64,000 nt of DNA from Streptomyces sp. NBC_00483 (lineage in GTDB: Bacteria > Actinomycetota > Actinomycetes > Streptomycetales > Streptomycetaceae): assembly GCF_036013745.1 (NCBI RefSeq), contig NZ_CP107880.1, forward strand, positions 8,246,001 through 8,310,000. Reading direction: 5' to 3'. Position 1 is the stretch's first letter. Each line of letters opens with the position of its first letter. Below are positions 48,080 through 57,407 of this stretch, piece after piece. The translations under genes were made by a program, and so were the position numbers. Under the pieces are notes generated by a model. It did not search any database, was not told the DNA's origin, and saw only the letters and a list, made by a program, of their open reading frames with translations.

Positions 48080-50482
48080 TTAGAGGGGGAGGTGGGTGGA
48101 GTGGGAGGGGGTGGCGCCGACGCGGGCGGAGGCGGCGGCGCGCAGGGTGTCGGAGCGGCCGTCGGCCGGGGCGGGGAGGGGGCGGGTGGTGAGGGTGAAG
48201 GCGGCTGTTTCGGCGCCGTGGGACAGGAGGTGGGCGGCGGCTTGGTAGGGGCCGAGGTGGGCGAGGTCGTGGGCCGCCAACGTGGGGAGGGTGTGGCGTT
48301 CGAGGAGGCCGGCGTCTTCGGGGGAGGCGTTGAAGAAGACTTTGTTGCGGGCGTTGGCGGAGATGCCTTCGCGCAGATCGCGGGGGAGCTGGGCGAGGTT
48401 TTGGTGGGCGAGGGTCATGGCGAGGCGGTAGCCGCGGGCCTCGGCGAGCATGTCTTCGAGGGGGTAGGGGAGGTTGAGGAAGTTGTGGGCCTCGTCGACG
48501 TACAGTCCGGCGTCGATGCGGGTGTGCTCGGCTTGGCGGGCGCGGGCGGAGGCGGCCTGCCAGGTCTTGGCGACGATGAAGGAGCCGAGCAGGCGGGAGG
48601 TTTCCTCGCCGAGGGCTCCTTTGGGGAGGCGGGCGAGGAGGATGCCGCCGTCGAGGATGTCGGGGAGGTGGAAGGTGGATTCTCCGGAGGCGATGGCGGC
48701 GCGGGCGAAGGGGCGCAGCAGGAAGGCGCGGAGTTTGTTCATGACGGGGCCGATGACGGCGGCGCGGGAGGGTTCGGACAGGGACTCGTACCAGGTCCAG
48801 AACCCTTTGAGGACGGGGTCCTTGATGGTGGGGATCATGCGGAGCCGGTAGGCGGGCTCGCCGAGGAGGCGGGGGACGTCGGCGAGGGTGACGAGGCGGT
48901 GGGTGAGTTGGGCGTGGCGGAGCAGGGTGAGGCAGGCGGCGCGCATGACGTCGTCGGTGCGGGGTCCCCAGAACGCGGTGAAGATGCGGCGGAAGATGCC
49001 GGTGATGTTGTCGACGACGACGTCGATGTCGGCGCCGTCCAGGACGTTGAGGCAGGGCGGGGTGTGGGGGTCGTCGGGGTCGATGACGACCAATTTGTCG
49101 GCGCAGGCGGCGGGCAGGCGGTGCAGGAGGTCGGTGACGAGGTCGCCCTTGGGGTCGATGACGATCGCGCCGCGCCCGGCGTGGACGTCGTCGAGGACGA
49201 GGTGGGTGATGAGGGTGGACTTGCCGGAGCCGGTGGCGCCCATGAGGTGCAGGTGCTGGCGTGCGTCGGTGACGGCGAGGCCGACGCCGCGGCGGGTGCC
49301 GGTATCTGAGGCGCCCAGCGGTTTGATGCCGGGTCCAGGTTGGGGGATGGCCGGGGGTGGGGCGATGGAGCGGGCTCCGGCGCGGGCCAGGCCGGGGGCG
49401 TCCGGGTCGGTGGGCAGGTGGGCGAGGGCGGCGAGTTCGGGCACGGACAGCAGGTCCGCGCGGTGGGGGAAGGTGCGGGCGGCCAGGGTGGGGTGGGGGT
49501 GGTGCAGGCGGTGGCGGTTGAGCCAGTTGCGGGCGCTGTAGAGGGCGAAGGCGGAGGCGAGCGCGTGCGCGCGGCCGCGTAGTCGCGGCTCGGGGTTGGT
49601 GGTTTTCGCCGGGAGGGTGCAGGCGTAGCGCAGGGTGACTTCCCATTGGGGGCCGGTGAGTTTGGAGACGGTGTCGCGGACCTCGACGCCGTGCGCGGGG
49701 TCCGGTTTGGCGGCGGTGGTGGGCTGCGGGGCGTGGGTGAACAGTCGGAGCAGGGCGGGCAGTCGTGAGGGGGTGTGTCCGGCCTTGAGGCGGCGGGCCG
49801 CGCGGCGGGCGCGGCGTAAGCGGGCGCCGGTGGCGGGGCGGGCCAGGACCTGGACGAGCGCCGTCTCGTTTTCGCTCAGGCCGGTGGCGGCCTGGAGCAG
49901 GGCGCGCAGCGGGTCGCTCTTGTGGTCGGTGCGCAGGGGCAGGACCTCGGGGCGGGCCAGCCGCAGCACCCCCGCCGTGCACAAGTCGCCGTCGGGGAGG
50001 GGTGGTTGGGTGTCGTCGATGAGGGTGGTGTGGGCGCCGGGCCAGGCGGCTTCCACCGCGCGGCGCACCAGGGTGGTGGGCAGGCTGCCGGGCAGCCACA
50101 CCCGTACGGTCAGGCCGTCGCTGGTCCAGGCGTATTCGAAGGCGAGGTGCGGCTGGCCGTGCAGCAGGCGCTGGTACCAGGGGCGTAGCAGCCCGGACAG
50201 CTGCGCCCACAGCACCTGGCCGCCGCGCTCGGGGACGGTGGGCGGGGCGAGGATCGTCACCAGGTGTGCGATCTGGGCGAGGGCGCGTTGGCGGCGCCGG
50301 TGCACGATCCGGCGCAGGCCCAGCACCCCGCCCGCCCCGAAGACGGCTGTCGGGGCGAGCCAGGGCCAGGCGGTGGTGAGGAAGGCGGTCCCCGCGTGGA
50401 GGGCTGGGGTCCAGAGGGCGGCGGGGTCGGTGAGGAATGTGCGGAGCAGTCCGCCCGTGCTGTCGGTGGTGGTTGGGTTCAC
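48080..50482 (-). CDS. VirD4-like coupling ATPase of the conjugation system
   Basis: The 800-residue protein starts with GTG 50480-50482, overlapping the VirB4 stop (GTGA). It has an N-terminal membrane helix (about 35-55), a middle domain, then the RecA-like ATPase: Walker A GATGSGKST at 415-423, GAIVIDPKGDLVTDLLHR, Walker B-like IDAGLYVDEAHNFLNL and FHLPDILDGGILLARLPKG. This is the TraD/VirD4 (T4CP) layout, also found in HerA-type helicases. It probably recruits DNA or protein and passes it to the channel. A 30-nt gap separates it from the replication-relaxation gene. Confidence 0.85.
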   Translation of the reverse strand: MNPTTTDSTGGLLRTFLTDPAALWTPALHAGTAFLTTAWPWLAPTAVFGAGGVLGLRRIVHRRRQRALAQIAHLVTILAPPTVPERGGQVLWAQLSGLLRPWYQRLLHGQPHLAFEYAWTSDGLTVRVWLPGSLPTTLVRRAVEAAWPGAHTTLIDDTQPPLPDGDLCTAGVLRLARPEVLPLRTDHKSDPLRALLQAATGLSENETALVQVLARPATGARLRRARRAARRLKAGHTPSRLPALLRLFTHAPQPTTAAKPDPAHGVEVRDTVSKLTGPQWEVTLRYACTLPAKTTNPEPRLRGRAHALASAFALYSARNWLNRHRLHHPHPTLAARTFPHRADLLSVPELAALAHLPTDPDAPGLARAGARSIAPPPAIPQPGPGIKPLGASDTGTRRGVGLAVTDARQHLHLMGATGSGKSTLITHLVLDDVHAGRGAIVIDPKGDLVTDLLHRLPAACADKLVVIDPDDPHTPPCLNVLDGADIDVVVDNITGIFRRIFTAFWGPRTDDVMRAACLTLLRHAQLTHRLVTLADVPRLLGEPAYRLRMIPTIKDPVLKGFWTWYESLSEPSRAAVIGPVMNKLRAFLLRPFARAAIASGESTFHLPDILDGGILLARLPKGALGEETSRLLGSFIVAKTWQAASARARQAEHTRIDAGLYVDEAHNFLNLPYPLEDMLAEARGYRLAMTLAHQNLAQLPRDLREGISANARNKVFFNASPEDAGLLERHTLPTLAAHDLAHLGPYQAAAHLLSHGAETAAFTLTTRPLPAPADGRSDTLRAAASARVGATPSHSTHLPL

Positions 50483-52344
50483 AGCGTGAGTCCGCTCAGG
50501 TCGGGCAGCCCGTACGGATCCCCGCTGTCGCTGTCGACGGGTGTGGTGTCCTCGCCGGTCTGGAGTTCTGCCGGGTCGGTGGTGATGAGGGTGTGTTCGT
50601 GCTCGGAGGCCAGGGGGCTGAAGGAGACCTTGGTGCGGCCGGCCAGCAGCAGGGCGCAGCCGCGCGGGGCGGCGAGAAGGTGGTGGCGTTCGCCCTGGGA
50701 GAGGTGGAAGGCTCCTGCGATCTGGCCGATCGCCTGCGGGGCCTGGCGCATGAGGAGTTGGGTGGCGGCGTTGGAGACGATGGCGCGTCCGAGGTCACAG
50801 GCGAGGACGTCGTCGGCGTCCTGGGTGACCAGCGCCAGGCCGGTCCAGTGTTTGCGGGCGGCCTTGGCCATCCGGAACAGGAAGCGGGCCCCTGAACCCT
50901 CGCGCATCAGCGTCCACGCCTCGTCGACCACGACGAGGCGGCGGCGCAGGGTGCGGGTGTGGGCGACCTGGCGCCAGATCACGTCCAGGGCGAGCAGCAT
51001 GCCCGCCGCCTTCAGCTCTTCGGGAATGTCACGCAGGGCGAAGACGACGAGGTGTCCGGTGGGGCGGGTGGTGGTGGCGCCGCAGAACAGCTGGCGGTGC
51101 GAGCCGGTCACGTACGGGGCCAGGCGCATCGCGAGGTCGGCGGCGGCCGGCTCGGAAAGGGCGGTCAGTTGGGCGGCGAGGTCGGCGAGCAGCGGGGCGG
51201 GCCGGGTCCAGGTGTGCGGATCGCTGGTGATGCCGGCCTGCTGGTAGGTGGCCAGGACGGCCCGGTCCAGGACGGCGCGTTCGCCGGCGGCCAGGTCGCC
51301 GCCGAGCAGCACGCTGAGGAAGGTGTGCAGGAACAGCACCCGCCGGGTCAGTAGGTCGTCGCCCTCCGCGGAGGCGGTGGCGGTGGTGGGGAGGTCGAAG
51401 GGGTTGAGGCGGACGGTCGGGTCGCCGAGGCGGATGACGGTGCCGCCGACCGATTCGGCGAGGCGCAGGTATTCGTCCTCCGGGTCGACGACCATCGCCT
51501 CGACGCCGGTGAACAGCAGCCGCAGCAGCTCCAGTTTGGTCAGGTACGACTTGCCGGCGCCGGAGCGGGCCAGGGTGATGGAGTTGTAGTTGTCCTGCGC
51601 GAAGCGGTCCCACATCACCAGCGACCCGGACGTGGTGTTGATCCCGTACAGGACGCCGCCGGGCGCCATCGCCGACTCGCAGGGCAGGTCGGCGGAGGCG
51701 AACGGGAAACAGGCCGCCAGCGCTTCGGTGTCGAAGGTGCGCCGCACCTTCAGGGTGTCCAGGCCGAGCGGCAGCGTGGCCAGCCAGCCCGGCAGCGCCC
51801 GGTAGGTGGCCGGAGCGGTGGAAACGAGCAACGACTCGGCGATCGCCCGGACTTGCGCGGCCTCGTCGGCCAGCTGGCCCTCGCTGGTGCCGTAGACGGT
51901 CATGTACAGGCCGAGGCGGAAGAGTTTCCCCTCGCCGCGGGCGATCCGGTAGGCGAGGTGGGCGGCGTCCTGGGCGGCGTCCTGGGCGGCGGCCTCGGTG
52001 TCCGGGTCGTCGAGGCGACCGTGATCCAGGGTGTGGCGGCGGGAGGACTCCAGGCGGGCCCGCTGCTTCTTCAGCTGGACGGCGGCCCGGGCGGAGGGGA
52101 CCGGCTCGATGTGCAGGGCGACATCCAGGCGGCCGGGGTAGGTGAGCAGCGGGTCGAGCCAGCCGGGCAGCACCTCGGCCGGATAGCCGGTGACCACCAG
52201 GGTGGTGGCCAGCAGGTCCCCGACCGCGAGCGTGCGGGCGTGCACCTCGATCGCGTCCGGGCCCAGCTGTGCGAACTCCTGTCGTACGGAGACGAGTTCG
52301 CCGGGCGGCGGCGGGGTGGTGGTGCGGCGGAAGGGGAATGGCAT
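50479..52344 (-). CDS. VirB4-like secretion ATPase
   Basis: The 621-residue protein has a VirB4/TraE-type N-terminal half and a C-terminal ATPase domain: Walker A ARSGAGKSYLTK (about 257-268), AMVVDPEDEYLRLAESVGG, Walker B RLVVVDEAWTLM and LALVTQDADDVLA. Start ATG 52344 lies one base after the preceding stop (TGA-A-ATG). The longer frame from 52416 is not needed. VirB4 is the universal motor of type IV secretion and works with the pilin, VirB6 and VirD4 proteins, all encoded next to it here. Confidence 0.92.
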   Translation of the reverse strand: MPFPFRRTTTPPPPGELVSVRQEFAQLGPDAIEVHARTLAVGDLLATTLVVTGYPAEVLPGWLDPLLTYPGRLDVALHIEPVPSARAAVQLKKQRARLESSRRHTLDHGRLDDPDTEAAAQDAAQDAAHLAYRIARGEGKLFRLGLYMTVYGTSEGQLADEAAQVRAIAESLLVSTAPATYRALPGWLATLPLGLDTLKVRRTFDTEALAACFPFASADLPCESAMAPGGVLYGINTTSGSLVMWDRFAQDNYNSITLARSGAGKSYLTKLELLRLLFTGVEAMVVDPEDEYLRLAESVGGTVIRLGDPTVRLNPFDLPTTATASAEGDDLLTRRVLFLHTFLSVLLGGDLAAGERAVLDRAVLATYQQAGITSDPHTWTRPAPLLADLAAQLTALSEPAAADLAMRLAPYVTGSHRQLFCGATTTRPTGHLVVFALRDIPEELKAAGMLLALDVIWRQVAHTRTLRRRLVVVDEAWTLMREGSGARFLFRMAKAARKHWTGLALVTQDADDVLACDLGRAIVSNAATQLLMRQAPQAIGQIAGAFHLSQGERHHLLAAPRGCALLLAGRTKVSFSPLASEHEHTLITTDPAELQTGEDTTPVDSDSGDPYGLPDLSGLTL

Positions 52345-52345
52345 T

Positions 52346-53257
52346 TCAGGCACCTGCCAGGGGATATGTGTCGGGGGCGGCGGCCAGGCGCAGGGTGTGC
52401 GCGGCCTGGTCGGCATCGAGCGGGGTGAGGGTGAGGTCGGCGGCCTCCAGGGCGCGGGCCGCCTCGGTCAGCCGGTGGCCGGCCCGGCCCGCCTGGGCGG
52501 GCGAGGCCTCCCGGGCGATGATCAGGACCTGCCGGGTGAGCAGGTCCCGGTCGGCCGCGAGCTGGTCGAGGAAGGCGGCGTGGGCGCGGGCCGCCTGCTC
52601 CAGAGCCGGGTGCGGCAGCTGCGGGGCGCAGGTGGTCAACTCGTCGACGAGCGGGCCCACATCGAGGCGGTGGGCGCGCACCAGCAGCTGGGTGGGGCCG
52701 GTCAGCGAGTTCAGCCAGCGGGCGAACGCCTCGGTCAGCGCCTGCTGCTCGCCGCCGGTGCGCAGATGGAAGTTGACCGTGGAACAGGCGGCCACGGCCG
52801 CGCGGCCGTCCGCGCCGAGATCCAGCACACCGGACTCACCGATGGCCCGGCAGGGGAGGTTCAGCGGTACGGGGGCCGGTGTGTGCTGGGCGCGCCAGGC
52901 GGCCGGTGCGGCGGCGGGCAGGGAGGGGATGCCTTCGGGGGCGGGGACGCGGCGTTTGGGTGCGCGGTGGAAGCGGAGGGCGGCCAGCAGCATCCGGTCC
53001 ATGCCGATGCCGTCCCTGCGGCCGACGGCGACCACCGTGACCGTGAGGGCGATCGGCGTGATCAGGGCGAGGTAGGCGAGCGGGGCCATCACGGGGCGGG
53101 CGGCCCAGTAGCCGCCGTACAGGACGAGCGCGGTGACGGCCAGGATCAGGGTCTGGCGGGCCGTCAGGGGGCCGAGAATCTGATCGCTCTTGGCGACGTC
53201 GGCGGGAATCTTGGCGGGGGAGACGTACTCCTCGTCGGGCGAGGCCATCGAGGTCAC
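52346..53257 (-). CDS. PrgI-like / conjugation membrane protein
   Basis: The 303-residue protein begins MASPDEEYVSPAKIPADVAK and has a pair of helices (LTARQTLILAVTALVLYGG and VMAPLAYLALITPIALTVTV), followed by a basic segment and a soluble C-terminal domain (about 130-303). The short N-terminus with two adjacent helices is the PrgI/VirB3-like layout of Gram-positive T4SS, here with a fused domain (compare SCO6880-type proteins). GTG 53257 overlaps the preceding stop (GTGA); ATG 53248 is also possible. It sits directly before virB4, as PrgI/VirB3 genes do. Confidence 0.78.
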   Translation of the reverse strand: MTSMASPDEEYVSPAKIPADVAKSDQILGPLTARQTLILAVTALVLYGGYWAARPVMAPLAYLALITPIALTVTVVAVGRRDGIGMDRMLLAALRFHRAPKRRVPAPEGIPSLPAAAPAAWRAQHTPAPVPLNLPCRAIGESGVLDLGADGRAAVAACSTVNFHLRTGGEQQALTEAFARWLNSLTGPTQLLVRAHRLDVGPLVDELTTCAPQLPHPALEQAARAHAAFLDQLAADRDLLTRQVLIIAREASPAQAGRAGHRLTEAARALEAADLTLTPLDADQAAHTLRLAAAPDTYPLAGA

Positions 53258-55269
53258 CTCCGAGGTGAGGGGGCGGCGGGCGGTTCCAGGGGGAGCCGCA
53301 ACTGCATCGGCTGGATGGGGCGTTGGCGTACGCGGGCGGCCGGGACCGGCAGGGCCAGTTGCCGGGCACGGACCGGGGCGGACCCGGCACGCGATCGGCC
53401 CGGCGACGGTGCGGGCGTGGCTGTGGCCGTGGGTGCGTGTGCGGGCGTCGCGGTCGGTGGTGCTGGGCGGGGGACGCGGTCGGCGCGGACGGGAAGCCAG
53501 GTCTGGGTCGCCCTGCCGGGATGGGCCGGAACCCGGGAGGCAGGGACGGGCAGGACCAGTTGGCGGGAGCGGGTGGCCTGGGCGGGGTGGGGCACGTGGG
53601 GCACGGGGTGGGGCGAGCGTGGGGCTGCGGCGAGGGTGCGGGAAGGTGGCGCGGCGGGGGCCGATGTGGCGGCGCCGCTACTGCTGCCCGGCGTACCCAC
53701 AGGAGTCGCCGGGGGCGTGGGGCTCGGGCCCGGTGCGTGGGGCGCACCGCCCGGGCCAGCGCCTCCTCCAGGCCCGCGCGGTGGCCCGCCAACTCCCGGC
53801 CCAGGGCTGGGGTTTCCTGGTGCGGCAGGCCGGTTGCCGCCTCGCCGGGGGCCGCGCCCTCCCGGCCCACCGCGCGGCGGCCTGCCACCCGGGCCACCGG
53901 CACCGCCCGGTCGGCCACGGGGCCCGGGCGGGCGCCTGCCGCCCCGACCGCCGGCCCCGGGGCGGCCCTGACCGCCGCCGCGCATGAGTGCACTCCCGGC
54001 GCCGGGGGCCACGGAGTTGAGCAGCTGCAATAGGGCGACGTTCTTGAAGAGCCGCAGCACGCCCCCGCCCTGCGGCGCGGTGATCGGCGTACCGCGCAGA
54101 ATGACCTGCGTGCACCAGCCGGGAATCTTGAACAGCACCCAGAACAGGGCCAGTCCGGCCAGCCGGGTGCCCAGCTCGCTCGGCTTCGTGATGCCCAGCA
54201 CCAACGTGTCGGGGGCGAACAACAGCTTCAGGGACAGGATGAACGCGATGGACTGCGCGACCTGGATGATCAGACACCCGGACAGTCCCCGCCACCACAG
54301 CCGGGCGATGCCGTCGGTGAGCGGGTGCGCGTGGCAGGACAGCGCGAGGGGAGCGGCCACGGCGAGGATCGCGATGACCGCGACCCGCACGATGTAGCCG
54401 AACAGCACGGCGAGGGCCATCACCAGCAACAGCAGGGCGAACAGCACGAGATAGAGCTGGCCGCGGGCGATGAACAACGGGTAGATCATCTTCGCCAGGC
54501 CCTTGCCGACGTCACTGGTGTCGGAGCCCATCACCGCGCGGGCCAGCGCATTGGCCAGCGCGATCGCCTTGCTCATCACCAGCAGCGAGGACGACGCCGC
54601 GACCATGCCCAGCAGCAGCCGCGGGGCGATCTGTTTGAGCGCGTAGCGGCTCTGCACGGTCTCGTAGCCCATCACCGTGACACCGCCGGCCAGGAAGAAC
54701 AGCACGTACATGGTGATCGCGGCGGCCAGCGAGCCCTGCCACAGCCGCTTCACCGACGCCTGTTTGGTGACGTCCGGGGTGGACAGCAGGGTGTTGCCCA
54801 GCAGTTCACGGACGGGCTTCATCATCGCCTCGACCACGGAGCCCAGCAGCGCGGTGACGGCATCGATGACCATGCCGGGCACGTCGAAGAAGCTGGAGAA
54901 GCCGGTGCCCTTGTCGCAGTCGCTCGCATCGCCGTCCGCCTCACAGGCAGACGGAGCGGGACCCGGGGCCGGCTCGCGTGGCGACGGTTCGTGCGGCCTG
55001 GGGGAGTGATGCCCCGGGGCTGGAGCAGGCCCCGGCGACGGACTGGGACGCGGCGGGCTCGAATCGGCACCTGGGGGCGCCGGGGGAGCGGGCCCTGGAG
55101 CGGGCGCGGGGCCCGGTTCGGGTGGCGCCATCGGCGCGGCGGCCGCACCTGCGACGACTGCGGCCGCTGCGACGGGTGAACCGGCTGTCAGGGTGAGAGC
55201 GACGATGATGAGCGTGGCCACGAGGAGTCGGCCGGTACGGCGGCGTGTGTGACGGCGGGTGAGGGACAT
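53254..55269 (-). CDS. VirB6/TrbL-like conjugation channel membrane protein
   Basis: The 671-residue protein starts at ATG 55267-55269. It has a signal-like N-terminus (RLLVATLIIVALTLTAGSPV), a Pro-rich region (about 45-115), and seven or eight membrane helices between about 125 and 435 (AAAITMYVLFFLAGGVTVMG, LVLFALLLLVMALAVLFGYI, VAVIAILAVAAPLALSCHAH). The C-terminal 220 residues are Gly/Pro/Arg-rich and disordered (about 450-671), ending LRLPLEPPAAPSPR. The topology is that of VirB6/TrbL proteins, which form the inner-membrane channel of T4SS. The frame continues upstream to 55743 without a stop, but this overlaps the pilin gene and lacks a ribosome site. Confidence 0.82.
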   Translation of the reverse strand: MSLTRRHTRRRTGRLLVATLIIVALTLTAGSPVAAAAVVAGAAAAPMAPPEPGPAPAPGPAPPAPPGADSSPPRPSPSPGPAPAPGHHSPRPHEPSPREPAPGPAPSACEADGDASDCDKGTGFSSFFDVPGMVIDAVTALLGSVVEAMMKPVRELLGNTLLSTPDVTKQASVKRLWQGSLAAAITMYVLFFLAGGVTVMGYETVQSRYALKQIAPRLLLGMVAASSSLLVMSKAIALANALARAVMGSDTSDVGKGLAKMIYPLFIARGQLYLVLFALLLLVMALAVLFGYIVRVAVIAILAVAAPLALSCHAHPLTDGIARLWWRGLSGCLIIQVAQSIAFILSLKLLFAPDTLVLGITKPSELGTRLAGLALFWVLFKIPGWCTQVILRGTPITAPQGGGVLRLFKNVALLQLLNSVAPGAGSALMRGGGQGRPGAGGRGGRRPPGPRGRPGGAGGPGGRPPRGGPGGRGPRRGGNRPAAPGNPSPGPGVGGPPRGPGGGAGPGGAPHAPGPSPTPPATPVGTPGSSSGAATSAPAAPPSRTLAAAPRSPHPVPHVPHPAQATRSRQLVLPVPASRVPAHPGRATQTWLPVRADRVPRPAPPTATPAHAPTATATPAPSPGRSRAGSAPVRARQLALPVPAARVRQRPIQPMQLRLPLEPPAAPSPRR

Positions 55270-55271
55270 GG

Positions 55272-55649
55272 TCAGGCCCCCACGATCTCTTTGAGGACCG
55301 TGACCAGGACGGGCGCGAGGATGGCCAGCCCGTAGCCGATCGCGGCGGCCTTCAACGCCCGCTTGGACGACTCGACTTCCCCCGGATCCCCGCCGGCCAT
55401 CAGGTAGCGCAGCCCGCCGAAAGTGAGGAAGAGGGTGGCGAGCCCGGCGAGGATACCGATGATCCAATTCCGCAGATTGTTGATGACCGTCGGCACATCC
55501 GCGACGGCCCACGTGGCCGGGGGACTCGACAGCAGCGCCAACACGGTGACGGCGGCCACGAACAGGACCCGGGCCATGCCCCGGACGACCCGCCGGGAGA
55601 CCGGCCGACGTACCCAGACCCGCAGCGTCTGCGGCACAGATGCGAGCAC
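55272..55649 (-). CDS. T4SS pilin-like small membrane protein
   Basis: The frame encodes a 125-residue protein from GTG 55647-55649 (GGAGG 9 nt before); ATG 55577 would give 101 residues. After a basic start it has the signal-like VLFVAAVTVLALLSSPPATW followed by VINNLRNWIIGILAGLATLF, then YLMAGGDPGEVESSKRALKA and GYGLAILAPVLVTVLKEIVG. Two hydrophobic helices after a cleavable signal, with a GDP/ESSKRAL loop, match VirB2-like pilins and the pilin proteins of Gram-positive conjugation systems. It is followed 2 nt later by the VirB6-like gene. Confidence 0.75.
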   Translation of the reverse strand: MLASVPQTLRVWVRRPVSRRVVRGMARVLFVAAVTVLALLSSPPATWAVADVPTVINNLRNWIIGILAGLATLFLTFGGLRYLMAGGDPGEVESSKRALKAAAIGYGLAILAPVLVTVLKEIVGA

Positions 55650-55974
55650 GGACACACACCTCCAACAAGGCGACGACGGCCAAGACCGCAGTGAGAGACG
55701 AACCAAGGAGCCAGGCGATGAAGCAGCCCGGGGTGGTGCACAACAGCGGCTCGTCGCCGGGGCCGGGCAGGCCCGCATCAGCGCTTCACCTCCTTCACGA
55801 GGAAAGGTGAGCCGCGAAACGCGGGGAGGGGCGGGATCGGGTGTCAGCACGAGACGCCGTGCCCGAACCCCGGCAACGAGCGGGGTGGCGAGTGCATCCG
55901 CGGCGCCGACGGTGCGACGGATGCGCTCACCTATCAAGGAGAAAACCGCGACCGGACCGTGCCACCGGCGCGCT

Positions 55975-56754
55975 TCAGTCCCCCTGGGTTCGCAGTGCCG
56001 CGGCGAGCCGCTCCTCGGCCGCCGCGCGGTGTCGGAACGCCGAGCGCACACTTACGCCCACCGCACTCGCCGCCTTCGCCATCGGCCGCTTCTCCAGGCG
56101 TGTCTGCGTGACGAGTTCGCCCTCCAGCTCGCTCAACACCCCGGCGGCGACGGCCCGTTCCACGACCGCGATCACCTCGGCCATGCCGCCGGTACCGTAG
56201 AGCGGGGCGCCCACGGTGTTCTCCTCCAGCGACACCACCGGTGCGCGGCGGGAGCGCTGCGCGGCGTACAGGAGGCGGTGGGCGGCCCGGTCCCCGGCCC
56301 GCACCAACCGCAACCCCACCTGCGCCTCCCGCCCCGACAGGCCCACGAGCTCGAGGGCCACCGCGGCCAGCGCCTCCTGCTCGACCTCGCAGACCTCCAG
56401 CTCCGCCAGGCGCGGCAGCCGGCCCACCGCGCGCCGCAGCCCCGGCAGCGCGAAGGCCACCGCGACGGTGTCCCACGGCGCCCCCTGCCGCGCCCGGCGC
56501 CGCAACACCTCCGCCCACACCCGAGCGCGGACCGACTCGGTGCAACTGGGGTGCACCAGCCGGGAACGGACCGCGGCCAACGGCCACATCCCACCCGCCG
56601 ACGCACCGGCGAACAGCGCGGCCGGCAGCACCAGCGGCAGCGGCTCACAGGACAGCCGCTGGAAGACGGCCTCCACCTCCTCCAGCGGCGACAGGCGACG
56701 GACCGCTCGCACGGACGGAACGACAGAACGAGTACGGGTGCGGGTGGAGTGCAC
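55975..56754 (-). CDS. Sigma-region-4-like regulatory protein of the conjugation operon
   Basis: The 259-residue protein is basic and helical. Its C-terminus has a sigma-70 region 4-like helix-turn-helix: AAGVLSELEGELVTQTRLEK followed by RPMAKAASAVGVSVRSAFRH (about 205-250). No region 2 is seen, so it is a regulator rather than a sigma factor. It is the first gene of the reverse-strand conjugation operon, and the roughly 330-nt gap to the pilin could hold the promoter it controls. Similar proteins occur in Streptomyces mobile elements. Confidence 0.75.
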   Translation of the reverse strand: MHSTRTRTRSVVPSVRAVRRLSPLEEVEAVFQRLSCEPLPLVLPAALFAGASAGGMWPLAAVRSRLVHPSCTESVRARVWAEVLRRRARQGAPWDTVAVAFALPGLRRAVGRLPRLAELEVCEVEQEALAAVALELVGLSGREAQVGLRLVRAGDRAAHRLLYAAQRSRRAPVVSLEENTVGAPLYGTGGMAEVIAVVERAVAAGVLSELEGELVTQTRLEKRPMAKAASAVGVSVRSAFRHRAAAEERLAAALRTQGD

Positions 56755-57407
56755 GGCGGGCTCCTAGCCTCGATGCGCGGCGAAACCGGACACCGCTCAT
56801 CGCGCCAGCCACCCCCGCCACGCCCGCACCAACAGAGCGCCACACCCCCGCAGTTGTCCTGCCGCAGGCCTGCCAGGGTCCCGTCCACGCCGTGGCAGAT
56901 CAGCCGTTGACCAGTACCTTTACTCGCGTATCGACGTCACAGGAAACCGCCGAAAATACTTCTGACACCGCGACGCCCGGCTGCGCTCCGCCTCGCGGCG
57001 TGGTGTCAGCCCGGACGCGGTATCCGCATGGCAGATCACACGCTGACCTGCGTTTTCCTCGACCGGCCCGCGGTCCCGCGTCCGAGAGACAGGGGCGGGG
57101 TCTACTCATGTCACAGGGACTCGTTGTGCCAGGACAGGAGTTGATCCAACTCGGCCACAGCCAAGACGCTTTCCCAGTCTGTTGCACAGATCAGGGAGAT
57201 GTCCGGGCCCGTTCACGTGCGTTGGCGTTCGCCTGGTCTTCGGTTGGGGTTCGGGACACGGCTTCCTCTGAACGGGGCCGGACGCGGGATGAGACGGAAG
57301 CTGAGACGGCGGCCAGTGGCTGTCTGAGGTCGTCCCGCTGGTCAGGCAGGTGCGACAGAAACGTACGGTGGCGTGTGTTTGCCCATGATCTCGAGTCGAG
57401 GAGCGCT
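56755..57407. other. Intergenic region between divergent transcription units
   Basis: No firm gene is seen in these 650 bases between the conjugation regulator and the hydrolase. A TTGACC at about 56906 followed by AT-rich DNA may be a plus-strand -35 box. The base composition around 57110-57300 looks partly coding but in broken frames. Confidence 0.35.

Noticed and set aside
47105..49309. 734-residue Gly/Val/Glu-rich plus-strand frame
   Set aside because: It is antisense to well-supported conjugation genes and is pure GC-skew repetition.
47055..50210. 1367-residue reverse frame joined to the transglycosylase
   Set aside because: Only the last 315 codons are a real gene. The rest is the opposite phase of the replication-relaxation and VirD4-like genes, with His/Arg/Pro-rich nonsense.
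55270..55743. Upstream extension of the VirB6-like gene to an 829-residue protein
   Set aside because: It overlaps the pilin-like gene over its whole length, lacks a ribosome site and gives Arg/Gly-rich noise; ATG 55269 has a proper signal-like start.
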